In this document: piece by piece, positions 46,008 through 56,500 of the stretch
Numbering within the stretch: the stretch's first letter is position 1
Layout of the letters: each line of letters starts with the position of its first letter
Source: Pedobacter chinensis
Lineage (GTDB): Bacteria; Bacteroidota; Bacteroidia; Sphingobacteriales; Sphingobacteriaceae
Reading direction: 5' to 3'
Assembly (NCBI RefSeq): GCF_003339865.1
Contig: NZ_QPKV01000002.1
Span: 744,001-808,000, forward strand
DNA length: 64,000 nucleotides
Notes under the pieces: model-generated
The model's input: the letters and a program-made list of their open reading frames with translations, nothing else
Database searches by the model: none
What the model was told of the DNA's origin: nothing
Program-made: the position numbers and the translations under genes

Positions 46008-47156
46008 TTAGTTTTTCTTGAGAATAATTTTATTTCCAACCTTGGTGTGAGAGAAATTCTTGAGTTCTCCAATGTAGGTCAATATTTGAGTTAAGGTTCT
46101 TTTTTGAGAAAATTTTCCGGCAACCATTGAGTTTTTAATGTCTCCGCTTACCTCTATCGGAATTCCATACCACCTTGAAAGTTTTTTCATCACATCTCTC
46201 AAAGGCTCATCAAAAATGAAACATCCCGATTTCCACGCGATTACCGGATCAACATCAACTGATGATTTTAAGATCCTCTGATTGGTTAAATTACTTACAG
46301 ACTCTTCTCCAGGCATCAATTTGATGTTTTCTTTCGCGAATGTGATATCAACACGACCTTCAACAAGGGTGGTTCTTACTTCAGATTGATCAGTATAAGC
46401 TGCTATATTAAATTCTGTTCCGGTAACACGAATTTCACTTTCCTTACTCTGTACAATAAATGGTCTTGATTTATTTTTGCTTACCTGAAAATATCCTTCT
46501 CCAATCAGTTCAACTCTTCTTTCATTAGCCGCAAATGCCACAGGATATTTTAATGATGAAGAGGCATTCAGCCAAACATTTGTACCATCTGGCAACGTCA
46601 CTTTGAATTGTTTCCCAGGCGGAATAATAATTTCGTGGTATAACTGCTGAGCCAGTGTATTCGGTTCCTCATCCTGATAAACCAGTTCGCCTGCTTTTTC
46701 ACTGTTGATTGCGGTACCGCTTTCCATTATGGGCTTAGGAAGCGCATGATCTAAACTCACTTCTTTTCCATTGGCTAAGCGCAAAATAATGGCATTAGCA
46801 TCTTTTATGTTTTCTTTTTTTGCAATTTGACTAAGATCTTGTTTATGACTTTTGGAGGTATTATAAATTAGGTAGGTAATGGTAAAAACTCCACATATAA
46901 GTACTGCTGCAGCATATTTAAAAAACTTGAAATATTTACCTTTTTTAGGTTTTACCTCATCAATTTTCTGATTGATCTGGTTTTGAAGACGATTTTCAAG
47001 TGCTAGTTTCTCTTCATCAGATAAATGTTCTGTAAATCCTGTTGATGCCTCAAAAGACTTATAATAGGCATGCAGCAAATCAATTTCTTGCTGACTTGCC
47101 TGGCCTTTAAAATACCTTTGCAATATCTGATCAAAGTCTGCCTTATTCAACTTCAT
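46008..47156 (-). CDS. FecR-family anti-sigma factor
   Basis: 382 residues. An N-terminal cytoplasmic part (1-79) faces the sigma factor, one transmembrane helix spans about 80-98 (AAAVLICGVFTITYLIY), and the periplasmic FecR domain covers 180-280 with LPDGTNVWLNASSSLKYP and VRTTLVEGRVDITF. A C-terminal DUF4974-type domain (WYGIPIEVSGDIKNS) interacts with the STN domain of SusC by family knowledge. Gene order sigma, FecR, SusC is the standard trans-envelope signalling cassette. Confidence 0.94.
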   Translation of the reverse strand: MKLNKADFDQILQRYFKGQASQQEIDLLHAYYKSFEASTGFTEHLSDEEKLALENRLQNQINQKIDEVKPKKGKYFKFFKYAAAVLICGVFTITYLIYNTSKSHKQDLSQIAKKENIKDANAIILRLANGKEVSLDHALPKPIMESGTAINSEKAGELVYQDEEPNTLAQQLYHEIIIPPGKQFKVTLPDGTNVWLNASSSLKYPVAFAANERRVELIGEGYFQVSKNKSRPFIVQSKESEIRVTGTEFNIAAYTDQSEVRTTLVEGRVDITFAKENIKLMPGEESVSNLTNQRILKSSVDVDPVIAWKSGCFIFDEPLRDVMKKLSRWYGIPIEVSGDIKNSMVAGKFSQKRTLTQILTYIGELKNFSHTKVGNKIILKKN

Positions 47157-47262
47157 TATATTTGGTTATATGATAAAGAGACACAGACCTGAAATTTGCC
47201 CAAGGAAAAATGAACTTTATGGCTAAAAAACTTACAAATTACTGATTATCAATTGAATAAAT

Positions 47263-47841
47263 TTACAAACTAAGGAATAAAATGATGAACAGCAGTGAAA
47301 ATAAACTTGTACGTAACTTATAATTGATCTTTCCTATTTGGTTACGAACCGTTTTAGGTGATAGGCCAAGCCTTTGAGCAATTTCATCTGCAGATAAATT
47401 TTGGGTAAATTTCAAATCATATATAATTTGTTGCTGTGCTGAAAGTTGAAGAATCAGGGCCTCGTATGCCAGAGAGAGTTCCTTGTATAACAAATTTGCG
47501 TCCGAACGTTCTGAAGCACCTAATTTTAATTGCGCAAGCATATCTTCAATGGGTACAAATTTTGACTGACGTTGAAATAACCGGATCACTTTATTTCGGA
47601 CAGAAATAAAAAGATAACTTTTTAAGTTGATAATAATTGTCGCCTGTCCCGCAGTCCAAAGTTGTACAAAAACATCCTGGGTCACATCTTCAGCAACTGC
47701 ATGATCCTTCAATCGCCTGAAGGCACTATCATATACAAATGTCCAGTACTTTTTAAAAATAAACTCGAAAGCAAGCCTATCGCCCCTTTTCAACCGGAGC
47801 AATAAATCAACATCATCGTCCATCTCATTCGAACTAGACAT
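47263..47841 (-). CDS. ECF sigma-70 factor
   Basis: 192 residues. Sigma2 region LRLKRGDRLAFEFIFKKYW...VAEDVTQDVFVQLW (about 15-65) and sigma4 region with LSAQQQIIYDLKFTQNLSADEIAQRLGLSPKTVRNQI (about 130-170). The C-terminus carries a hydrophobic tail LFSLLFIILFLSL after the last helix, which might touch the membrane. It heads the mannan operon and is probably released by its FecR to transcribe SusC. A good promoter lies before it. Confidence 0.95.
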   Translation of the reverse strand: MSSSNEMDDDVDLLLRLKRGDRLAFEFIFKKYWTFVYDSAFRRLKDHAVAEDVTQDVFVQLWTAGQATIIINLKSYLFISVRNKVIRLFQRQSKFVPIEDMLAQLKLGASERSDANLLYKELSLAYEALILQLSAQQQIIYDLKFTQNLSADEIAQRLGLSPKTVRNQIGKINYKLRTSLFSLLFIILFLSL

Positions 47842-47877
47842 AGTTATATATAGTTATATTTGGTTAGATCTTTAAAT

Positions 47878-47907
47878 CAAATATAATCTAAAATTTGTTT
47901 CTTCAAA
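47878..47907 (-). promoter_or_regulatory. Promoter of the ECF sigma gene
   Basis: On the minus strand TTTG (complement of 47904-47907), 18-nt spacer, TATATTTG (complement of 47878-47885). The start codon is 37 bp further, so the leader is about 30 nt. The match to the housekeeping consensus suggests the sigma gene itself is expressed constitutively and kept in check by FecR. Confidence 0.65.
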
Positions 47908-47978
47908 CGAAATGTTTACAATGAAACTGTTTTATTTAAACCTGGTCAATATTAAACCTGAAATAGAAAATTGTTAAC

Positions 47979-48299
47979 TTACATTCCTAACTTATCATAA
48001 AGATCAATAACCTTTTTACGAAGTTTATTGATCTCCTCCTCTTTTTCAAGCAATTCTTTTTTTAGGAAAATGAGTTCTTCCGATGCGTTTACATCATTAC
48101 TGCTGCCAGAAAGCAACTGCACAACCGGAACCTTAAAAACTTTGGAAATTTGAAGCAACCTGGAGACATTCAAATCCGTTTGACCAGTTTCAATCTTACA
48201 AAAAGCCGGAGTGGAAATATCAAGCTTCCCGGCCGCATCTGCCTGGCTTAAACCAAGTGCCACCCTACACTGTTTAATATGCGCTCCAATACTTTTCAT
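47979..48299 (-). CDS. XRE-family helix-turn-helix protein with coiled coil
   Basis: 106 residues. An N-terminal Cro/C1-type helix-turn-helix covers about 5-62 (IKQCRVALGLSQADAAGKLDISTPAFCKIETGQTDLNVSRLLQI). A short, highly charged coiled coil follows at about 75-106 (LKKELLEKEEEINKLRKKVIDLYDKL), which likely gives a dimer. No partner gene is obvious; the next gene (mpl) on the same strand ends upstream of it in a separate context. Target unknown. Confidence 0.88.
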   Translation of the reverse strand: MKSIGAHIKQCRVALGLSQADAAGKLDISTPAFCKIETGQTDLNVSRLLQISKVFKVPVVQLLSGSSNDVNASEELIFLKKELLEKEEEINKLRKKVIDLYDKLGM

Positions 48300-48334
48300 A
48301 TTTAAAAAAATTAATCCGCAAATCGGCGGTAAAA

Positions 48335-49687
48335 CTATCTTGGCAACTCCGCAGCCAGTTCAGGTAAATCAAAGCCTGCATAATTACCGGAACTCATCAT
48401 TAACAGATTGGTATTCTGATAATTTAAGCTTAGCAAATAGGTTTTTAATTTTGCGGCATCGTTAAAGAATTTCAGTTTTGGATTAGCAAAGGCATGCTGA
48501 ACATCATCTTCAGAAAAAGGCTCCATTCTTTTTTGTTCAAAAGATTTAATGTCAATAAAAACAATTGCTTCATCGGCTTGATCCATTGCTCCTGTATATT
48601 CCTTCAAAAAATCTTTGTTTAAGCTACTGAAAGTATGCAGCTCAATACAGGCCACTAATTTACGGTTAGCGAATTGTGCTTTAACAGCATCAATGGTTGC
48701 TTTCAGTTTAGATGGAGAATGTGCAAAATCTTTATAAACATTGGTTGATTCATCAGCAGAGATGACTTCCAGGCGTTTGGCAGCACCTGTAAACGAAGCA
48801 ATTGCGGTATTGAAGTCGGCCTGATGAATGTTCAATTGCTCACAAACCAATTTCGCAGCATTTAAATTCATTAAGTTATGATCGCCAAATATTTTTAGTG
48901 CTGTTTTTTCTGGCAATAAATAGGTAACGCCATGCTCAATCTCGTGCGGCGGAATTGCATAGCCGATTTTGTTAACCTTTGCTTTTGATTGGGTTACAAG
49001 CGCATTTAAATCAGTATCTGCTTCACAATAAATCAAGGTTCCATTTTCGCTAATGGTATCAATGAATTTATCAAACTGCGATACATAGTCGGCATAAGTT
49101 GGAAACACATTGATATGATCCCATGCAATGCCACTGATTACAGCCACATTTGCTTTGTAAAGATGGAATTTTGGTCTCCTGTCAATTGGAGAGGAAAGGT
49201 ATTCATCTCCTTCAATAATCATTACCGGAGCTTCATCTGTCACTTTTACCATGGTTTCAAAACCAGCCAGTTGTGCTCCAACCAGATAATCGAAATCACG
49301 ATGGTAATAATTAAGCACATGCAAAATCATGCTGGTAATGGTTGTTTTGCCATGACTACCGCCAATCACCACGCGTAACTTGTTTTTACTCTGCTCATAG
49401 ATATATTCAGGATAAGAATATATTTTAATCCCAAGTTCTTGTGCTTTTAATAATTCCGGATTATCTATTCTCGCATGCATGCCCAGAATCACAGCATCGA
49501 GATCTTTTGAAATGCGACTTTCATCCCAACCCATTTCCGCTGGCAATAATCCGTATTGATCCAAACGGGATTTGGCAGGCTCGAAAATCACGTCATCAGA
49601 ACCCGAAATCTGATAACCTTTTTTATGGAGGGCAATGGCGAGGTTATGCATTGCACTTCCACCAATCGCAATAAAATGTATGCGCAT
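48335..49687 (-). CDS. mpl: UDP-N-acetylmuramate:L-alanyl-gamma-D-glutamyl-meso-diaminopimelate ligase
   Basis: 450-residue Mur-ligase that recycles the murein tripeptide by ligating it to UDP-MurNAc. N-terminal UDP-binding Rossmann part (IHFIAIGGSAMHNLAIAL), ATP P-loop GGSHGKTTITSM (about 108-119), Mur central motif MIIEGDEYLSSP and WDHINVFP, and the C-terminal ligase domain with KDFAHSPSK. The motif set matches Mpl rather than MurC (short spacing and no MurC-type insert). It is a cytoplasmic enzyme, and no other cell-wall gene is adjacent. Confidence 0.9.
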   Translation of the reverse strand: MRIHFIAIGGSAMHNLAIALHKKGYQISGSDDVIFEPAKSRLDQYGLLPAEMGWDESRISKDLDAVILGMHARIDNPELLKAQELGIKIYSYPEYIYEQSKNKLRVVIGGSHGKTTITSMILHVLNYYHRDFDYLVGAQLAGFETMVKVTDEAPVMIIEGDEYLSSPIDRRPKFHLYKANVAVISGIAWDHINVFPTYADYVSQFDKFIDTISENGTLIYCEADTDLNALVTQSKAKVNKIGYAIPPHEIEHGVTYLLPEKTALKIFGDHNLMNLNAAKLVCEQLNIHQADFNTAIASFTGAAKRLEVISADESTNVYKDFAHSPSKLKATIDAVKAQFANRKLVACIELHTFSSLNKDFLKEYTGAMDQADEAIVFIDIKSFEQKRMEPFSEDDVQHAFANPKLKFFNDAAKLKTYLLSLNYQNTNLLMMSSGNYAGFDLPELAAELPR

Positions 49688-49702
49688 ATTTATTTTAGAT
49701 TT

Positions 49703-49763
49703 AAGATGCCAGATATGAGATTTAAGACTTAGAATCTTATCATATTCTATCTTTTGGCATCTT
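49703..49763. repeat. Long imperfect hairpin between prmA and mpl
   Basis: AAGATGCCA (49703-49711) and TGGCATCTT (49755-49763) are exact complements and the inner part (AGATATGAG against CTTATCATATTCT) pairs imperfectly. It could end prmA transcription on the minus strand, but no T tract is visible. It resembles simple inverted repeat elements. Confidence 0.5.
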
Positions 49764-49811
49764 ACATTTTATAATTTCATTTTGGGCTTTAAACCTTAAA
49801 CCCTCAGCCTT

Positions 49812-50660
49812 TTAACCTTCTACTTTCTTCTCAAACTGAGCCGCAACCCAGTCGCCGTTTTGCTTATGATCGAGGTATTTTATGCCATATTTAGCACATT
49901 CTGCGGTAATCATTCCCAAATCCGGATCAAGATAAAATCCACTGAAGAAAATTTTCCCTGCTGATTTTAAAACTTGAGCATATCTGCCAATCTGATCAAG
50001 CAGAATATTTCGGTTGATGTTCGCAAAAATCACATCATATTCTTCATCTGGAATGATCTCTTTGCTTCCACAAAGTGCTCTAAGGTTCGTTACCTGGTTT
50101 AATTCCGCATTTTCTACGGTGCTTTCATAGCAAATATCATCGTAATCAATGGCCATTAAGCTTTTTGCTCCTAGTTTTGCAGCAAGAATAGCAAGAATTC
50201 CCGTTCCGCAACCCATATCCAGAATATCTTTGTCCTTTAAATCGGCTGACAGAATGTATTGCATCATCATGGTGGTTGTTTGATGATGACCGGTCCCGAA
50301 GGCCATTTTCGGATCGATTACGATTTCATAGGGATAAGATGTTTGTGGCTCGTGAAAAGTTGCCCGTACATAGCAAACATCATCAATAATCAACGGACTA
50401 AAATTTTTCTCCCACTCGGCATTCCAGTTTTCATCAGCAACATCTTCCAAAGTGTAGTCTGTTACAAATTCATCAGCATAATTTGAAAGCAGATCTTTCA
50501 ATTCCTGCGCTTTGAAATGATCCTTGATCACAAAAGCTGTAAAACCATTTTCGCTGTCTTCGAAAGTATCGAAACCTAAATCTGCTAGATCGCTGATCAG
50601 CAAATCCTGTTGATAGTCTTCGATATTTTCGAATTTAAATATTGCTTTTATGTATTGCAT
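49812..50660 (-). CDS. prmA: Ribosomal protein L11 methyltransferase
   Basis: 282 residues. C-terminal SAM-dependent methyltransferase fold with the motif DMGCGTGILAILAA (about 155-168), DYDDICYESTVENAELN and VIFANINRNIL. The N-terminal part (YIKAIFKFENIEDYQQDLLI) is the substrate-recognition domain, and the linker contains IDPKMAFGTGHHQTT, a PrmA signature. It overlaps tpiA by one base (TAATG), so the two are translationally coupled. Confidence 0.93.
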   Translation of the reverse strand: MQYIKAIFKFENIEDYQQDLLISDLADLGFDTFEDSENGFTAFVIKDHFKAQELKDLLSNYADEFVTDYTLEDVADENWNAEWEKNFSPLIIDDVCYVRATFHEPQTSYPYEIVIDPKMAFGTGHHQTTTMMMQYILSADLKDKDILDMGCGTGILAILAAKLGAKSLMAIDYDDICYESTVENAELNQVTNLRALCGSKEIIPDEEYDVIFANINRNILLDQIGRYAQVLKSAGKIFFSGFYLDPDLGMITAECAKYGIKYLDHKQNGDWVAAQFEKKVEG

Positions 50661-51421
50661 TAGCTATTTAATGCTTTAATAATATCTGTAAAATCACGGG
50701 ATTTTAATGATGCGCCACCAATTAAGCCACCATCAATATCTTTTTGAGCAAATAAGCTTGCGGCATTACCCGGATTACAACTGCCACCGTATAAAATGGT
50801 TGTATCATCAGCAACATTGAAGCCATAGTTAGCTTCAATTTCACTACGAATGAAGGCATGAATATCTTGTGCCTGCTCCGGAGAAGCGGTTAATCCTGTA
50901 CCGATTGCCCAGACAGGTTCGTAAGCAATCACTATTTTTCTAAAATCTTCTTCAGTTAAGCTGAAAATCCCGTTGATCAATTGTTTCTTTAATACTTCAT
51001 AATAACTTCCGTTATTGCGCTCATCTAAAGTTTCGCCCACACAGAAAATAGGTTTTAAATCATTGGCCAATGCCATTTTGGTTTTTGCAGCTAATAATTC
51101 ATCACTTTCAGCCTGATATTGTCTGCGTTCTGAGTGACCTAAAATCACATATTCAGCGCCAACAGATTTAACCATTTTAGCAGAAATCTCGCCTGTATAA
51201 GCTCCACTTTCTTTATCGTGGATGTTTTGGGCGCCGATTTTAACATCATTTCCACCCAATTTTGCTAAACTGTTTAAATGAATAAACGGTGCACATATAA
51301 TAGCCAGTTGATCGCCTTTGCGCTCATCTCTAACCATATTTACAATTTCACTGAACAACGAAACACCTTCGTTATAGTCTAAATTCATTTTCCAGTTACC
51401 GGCAACTATTTTCTTTCTCAT
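50660..51421 (-). CDS. tpiA: Triosephosphate isomerase
   Basis: Glycolytic enzyme interconverting dihydroxyacetone phosphate and glyceraldehyde 3-phosphate, 253 residues from the ATG at 51421. A longer open frame to 51490 has no conserved residues before MRKKIVAGNWKMN. Catalytic residues are visible: Lys11 in NWKMN, His96 in YVILGHSERR and Glu168 in IAYEPVWAIGTG. The phosphate-binding loop GGASLKSRDF is near the C-terminus. It precedes prmA in a two-gene unit. Confidence 0.97.
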   Translation of the reverse strand: MRKKIVAGNWKMNLDYNEGVSLFSEIVNMVRDERKGDQLAIICAPFIHLNSLAKLGGNDVKIGAQNIHDKESGAYTGEISAKMVKSVGAEYVILGHSERRQYQAESDELLAAKTKMALANDLKPIFCVGETLDERNNGSYYEVLKKQLINGIFSLTEEDFRKIVIAYEPVWAIGTGLTASPEQAQDIHAFIRSEIEANYGFNVADDTTILYGGSCNPGNAASLFAQKDIDGGLIGGASLKSRDFTDIIKALNS

Positions 51422-51517
51422 TTTTTTTGTTTTAATGTTGTATGGTTGAATTTGTAAAGTTAGCCGGTTAGAATGTTGATAGTAAGCCATTTCAACAGTT
51501 AAACTTTACAACTCAAT

Positions 51518-52684
51518 TTAAAAATGTCTGTATTCTTTCGTTAATTCAAAAACCTTGTTCAAAATCGCTTTTTCCTGTTCATCAAAGGCCATATCTCTTC
51601 TTGTGTATACTTTTTCAGCCGTTTCAAACATCTTTTTCAGGCTGTACACCTCAAAACCCTGCACACCGCCCCAGGCAAAATCAGGAACAAAGTTACGTGG
51701 AAACCCTGGTCCGAAAATATTTGCGCTGACCCCGGCCACAGTACCGGTATTAAACATGGTATTAATGCCACATTTTGCATGATCGGCCATGATTAAACCA
51801 CAAAATTGCAAACCCGTATTCCGGAAACTTTCCTTTTGATAATCCCAAAGTTTTACGTCGGCGTAATTATTTTTAAGGTTGGAGTTATTGCTGTCTGCAC
51901 CGATGTTACACCATTGCCCCATCACAGCATTACCTAAATACCCTTCATGTCCTTTTGAAGAATACCCCCAAATTACAGCATTGTTGATTTCTCCTCCCAC
52001 CCTACTGTATGGTCCGATGGTTGTGTTGGGATAAATTTTGGCACCCATCTTTACGGATGAACCTTCGCAAAGCGCAAAACTTCCTCTGATTAAACTTCCC
52101 TCCCAAACCTGAGTATCTTTGCCCAGGTAGATTGGCCCTTGTTTACTGTTAAAAATTGAACATTCTGCGGTTGCACCTTCTTCAACGAAGATGTTATCTC
52201 CCAGAAAAGTATTGGTATCGCTTAAACCTGCAGATGTTTTCCCCCTGGTTAAGAGCTCAAAATCTTTCTTTATTTCTGTTCCGTTGTGTGTAAAAATATC
52301 TTCCGGGTAAACGATTCTGATAAAATCATTTTTATAGGCTACAGGCTTCAGTGCTTTTACGGCTTCCAGATCATGCACATTAGATTGATATGCAATGATC
52401 AAATCAGCTTTGCACAAAACCTCGCCTTCTTTTAGTCCAACCAAAGCAGAAAGCAAAGATTCATCGGGACAAACTGAACCATTAATAAAAATACTTGCAT
52501 TACTTTTAGCGGCGTATTTTTCGGAAAGGTAATCTTGTGTATGAAAACCAAAATCTGCATTTAAGTATTTCGCCCATTTTTCAGCAATGGTTAAAATGCC
52601 AATGCGCAAATCTGCTACGGGCCTTGTAAAGGTAAGCGGACGGAGAGACGCCCAGCAAGCATCATCAAATAGATTGATTGTCAT
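51518..52684 (-). CDS. GlmU-like sugar-nucleotidyltransferase/left-handed beta-helix protein
   Basis: 388 residues from ATG 52684; an upstream ATG at 52723 is inside the rpmE2 terminator and is rejected. The N-terminal part (FDDACWASLRPLTFTRPVADLRIGILTIAEKW) is a nucleotidyltransferase-like domain that lacks the LxxGxGxRM motif, and the C-terminal half has left-handed beta-helix hexapeptides (IFVEEGATAECSIFNSKQGPIYLGKDTQVWEGSLIRG). This arrangement is known in Bacteroidota as a GlmU-related protein of undetermined reaction. It precedes tpiA by 96 bp on the same strand. Confidence 0.85.
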   Translation of the reverse strand: MTINLFDDACWASLRPLTFTRPVADLRIGILTIAEKWAKYLNADFGFHTQDYLSEKYAAKSNASIFINGSVCPDESLLSALVGLKEGEVLCKADLIIAYQSNVHDLEAVKALKPVAYKNDFIRIVYPEDIFTHNGTEIKKDFELLTRGKTSAGLSDTNTFLGDNIFVEEGATAECSIFNSKQGPIYLGKDTQVWEGSLIRGSFALCEGSSVKMGAKIYPNTTIGPYSRVGGEINNAVIWGYSSKGHEGYLGNAVMGQWCNIGADSNNSNLKNNYADVKLWDYQKESFRNTGLQFCGLIMADHAKCGINTMFNTGTVAGVSANIFGPGFPRNFVPDFAWGGVQGFEVYSLKKMFETAEKVYTRRDMAFDEQEKAILNKVFELTKEYRHF

Positions 52685-52702
52685 AAGCAGCAAAAATAAA
52701 AA

Positions 52703-52731
52703 AAGTCCCGATGCTTTTGGCAAAGGGACTT
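52703..52731 (-). terminator. Terminator after rpmE2
   Basis: AAGTCCC (52703-52709) pairs with GGGACTT (52725-52731), 15-nt loop. On the minus strand it is followed by a T tract (A tract at 52694-52704 on the plus strand). It also shows that the next gene must start downstream of it, which fixes the start at 52684. Confidence 0.75.
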
Positions 52732-52756
52732 CAAAAAATGCTTTTTACGGCTAAAA

Positions 52757-53005
52757 TTATTTCTTAGCGTAACGGTTTTTGAATTTATCGATACGTCCTG
52801 CAGTATCAACCAATTTCATTTTACCAGTATAAAAAGGGTGTGAAGTATGAGAAATCTCTAATTTATAAAGAGGGTACTCATTACCATCTTCCCATTGAAT
52901 AGTTTCTTTAGTATCTACACAAGATTTTGTTAAGAAAGCATAATCGTTAGACATATCTTTGAAAACAACTGGTCTGTAGCTTGATGGGTGCAAATCTTTT
53001 TTCAT
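52757..53005 (-). CDS. rpmE2: Ribosomal protein L31, type B
   Basis: 82 residues from ATG 53005; a longer frame to 53071 is not conserved. It has the type B L31 sequence ([19 protein letters not shown], then [42 protein letters not shown]) with no zinc-binding CxxC pair, the zinc-independent form that often substitutes under zinc limitation. Here it is probably the main L31, since many Bacteroidota carry only this type. It is a structural protein of the large ribosomal subunit. Confidence 0.97.
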   Translation of the reverse strand: MKKDLHPSSYRPVVFKDMSNDYAFLTKSCVDTKETIQWEDGNEYPLYKLEISHTSHPFYTGKMKLVDTAGRIDKFKNRYAKK

Positions 53006-53120
53006 TTGAATATTATTTTTAGTTATTTGTGTGAAAGCATCAAGAACATTTTTGCAATTTGCTGGCAACAACGCTTATGACATTTTCTATTAGTCTTTTC
53101 TACTTGTATTTTAGAGGATG

Positions 53121-53151
53121 CAAATGTATTAATTTATTTATTAAAAATCAA
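53121..53151 (-). promoter_or_regulatory. Promoter of rpmE2
   Basis: Minus strand TTG (complement of 53149-53151), 20-nt spacer, TACATTTG (complement of 53121-53128). The start codon is 116 bp further, giving a leader of about 110 nt, long enough for autogenous or metal-responsive control, though I see no named riboswitch. Confidence 0.55.
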
Positions 53152-53529
53152 GATGCTAAAACAAATATTTCCTGAAAGATAAATTAAATTTTAACAAGAG
53201 ATGATTCATTTGGTTTTGTGTTTATCACACCTACTTCTTATTAACATCAGAAGAAAATAAAAAAGCGTTGCCGTTCTGATCATTCTACGATCCAGTTTAA
53301 CCATTCCACTACTTGCCGCTAATGTTTTGTTCACCTTTGGGGAACAAAATAGAGAGGAATAAATGCGAAGTATCTGTTTACGAGACTGCAGTAATCCATT
53401 CATTGCTGATAAAATTTATTTGATTGTAAAGACAATTAATTTTATAATGTGATGAACGACGATTACATTATAAGTCTTGATTTAAAACAATAAGCCAAAT
53501 ATTAATTACAACCAACAACAATATTACTC

Positions 53530-56500
53530 TTATCGCAAAATAGTCAGACTTCCTGAAATAGAACTGCAACCATCATTTATATTAATCAAATAATAATAAA
53601 CACCTACTGCCAATGGTTTTCCATTAACCATGCCGTTAAATGTATTTTTATAATGAGGTGACTCGAAAACCTTAGCCCCATTTCGGTTAAACAATTTGAC
53701 ATTAAAGATTGGATAACTTTCAGCTCCTTTAATTACCCAAAAATCATTAATACCATCATCATTGGGCGAAAAAGCAGTTGGTATTTCTATTCCATTTAAA
53801 CCTAATTTTATTTTAACTTCTTTTTTAGGGCTTTCACAAGTTCCATTGTATTGACTAACATAATAAGTTATATCTTCCTTTACTGTTATTGTAAACTTGC
53901 CCGATGGTTGATCATCCAAAGGCACCATGCTGCTTATTTTATCATATAACCTATAAGAATTTGCTGATATTGGGTTGTTAACAGAAAGTACAAATGTACC
54001 AGGGCCACATAATTTTAATTCCTCTATACTTGGTGCAGATATGGCTTTACTTTGATCCAAAATGGTGTAACTATACTTTTTTAAACAAGATGAAGCATCC
54101 GTTATACTTAATTCATATTTTCCGCTTTTCAAATTACCAATACTCAAATTATTTCCAACCGTTTTACCTACAGCATCTTTCCATTCGTAAGTAAATGGCA
54201 TTGTTCCTGAAACCTTGATCCCTGTTATACTTCCATTTGCTAAACCGCAATAGGCATTAGAAATAGTTGCGCTTTCATCGTCAATTGTTATTTCTTGATC
54301 TCTCTTAACCTCATATGCACTGTATAACTTTTCACAATTGTTTTCATCTGCTACATACAACTGATAAATACCTTCAAACATGCCATTCAAAATACTGCTA
54401 TTTGTACCAAGAGTTTGTCCATTTTTCTTATTTACCCATCTATAGCTAACTGGAAGTGGGGTGCCAAAAGTTAGTTTGATAAAGCCATTAGCTAAACCGC
54501 AGCTCGCGTTTTTAGATTCGATTTGTGTTGTAGTATATAATGTTGTGTTTTGTAAATCATGAATAGTGTATATTTTAGATTTTTTAAAACAAGTTTGGTT
54601 AGATGCCACAACATAATAATCACCCGCAGGTACATTAGTTAGTGTTGGCACGCTTGTAGTAGCTACCAGTTTATTTTGAGAATCGAACCATTCAAAATAT
54701 GTAGCCCCTGTAACGGTAATACCAGTTATTGCTCCATTATTATTACCACAAGTGGCAGGTTTTGCTACCCCTAAATCAAGTAATGAAATCCCATTGGTCT
54801 CTGGAATTGTGATCACAGATGAAGTTATTGCACCACAACCAGAGTTGTCTGTAAGTTCTAATATATATTTACCTGCAGGTTGGTTAATAAGCAATAATGA
54901 TGTACCTACTACTGTACCTGCTTCATTTTTCCATTTAAAATTTATATTCCCTGTACCAAACACGGTTATATCTTTAATGCTACCTGTATTAGTTTGGCAT
55001 GCAGAAGGATTAACAGTCATTGCAGATTCATTAATATTTGGCCCAATGGTATTAATTAAATTAACCGGGCCATATGTATCAGAGCAACTATTATCTGAGG
55101 TTTTAAATGTTAATGTATAACTACCGGCCTTTACATTGTTTAGATCTATTGTTTGTGAAACTTCTGTTCCACCTGCATCTTTCCAGCTGTAAATGATTGG
55201 AGAATTAGTATTATTTGTAACCGACAGGCCTCGTATTTTGCCATTTAAATCACCACATGAAGTATTGGACACCGTTAAGTTAGTTGTATTTAAAACTAAG
55301 CTTTTTTTAACTTCGTAATAAGATGTAATGGCATCGCAATCTCCATTAAATGCTTGTAATCTATATTTTCCAACAGGTACATTTAATAAATTTGCATCTG
55401 TTCCTACAACATTATTTTGTTCATCAAACCATTTAACATTAGCTGCACCAGAAGGAATTGCACCAATAATTGAACCTTTATCATTGCAAGTGTGAACGAC
55501 TTTAATATTTGTAACATCAATAGCTGTTCTTGTAAATTCTGAAGTAAAACCATTAAATGTAGCAGATGCGATAACACTTCCTGCAATTGGCCCATTATAT
55601 TGCCAATTGCCATTTGCATCTGCTATTGTACTGCCAAAATAAGTCTCGGGGGAACAGGTTCCGCAAGCGTCACTATAAAAAAGTTCGATAACTGAATTCG
55701 GTGTAGATTTTCCTGCGACCGAACTCGTTGTAACTGATAGAATTTGAATCGTAGTAATATACCGTGTTCCATATGTATCGAATATCATAGGGTAAGCATC
55801 ATTAGTACAAAAAAAACTATTTTTGGTAACTACAGCCTTACTAAACGGCCAAATGCTAACTGGCTTGCAATTGGCAATAAAATTAGCATCTGCGAAACTA
55901 TCCCCTCCAATTTTAACATCATCCCCATAGTAAAGAAATATACCAACAGATAAACTTAATTTTTTAGTAAGCGATCTATCTGTTCCTATGTAATTTCTTT
56001 TGAGGTTGATCCGCCTACCACTGTTAATTATTCTTATTCCATAACCCTCACTAAAAATAACATTGTCTTCTATATCAATAGTGTTTTTCCCACCAGGAAC
56101 CATACTACTTATGCTTAGGCCTATTGCTCCAGCAGTCCCTTTACTACCAGAAATATCTGTACCTATTATGTTATTTTTGATGTTAATTACCGCAGGCAAT
56201 GTGTACATTTCCGAACCAGGATCTGTATAATTTTCGGAATTAATCTGGTATATTGACAAACCCTTCGGCAAAAAATTACCTTCCTGTAATGTACCTCCAA
56301 TATCTATCTGCCCGTTATTATAACTTAAGCTTAATGGTATTGAGGCTATAGTTGAAAACGTAACCCCATCGGCTTCAACGCCAATAAAATTTGCTTTGAT
56401 TGAGAGATCTTCTGAGTGGTATTGAATTTGGCCACCTGCCAAATTAATATTTAACCCTAAATCGTCTTCAAAGCCACTAATGACATTACCTTTACCAGCT

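Noticed and set aside
53206..53403. 65-codon frame on the minus strand
   Set aside because: No homology by eye, basic/random composition, and its region contains the A/T-rich spacer before rpmE2.
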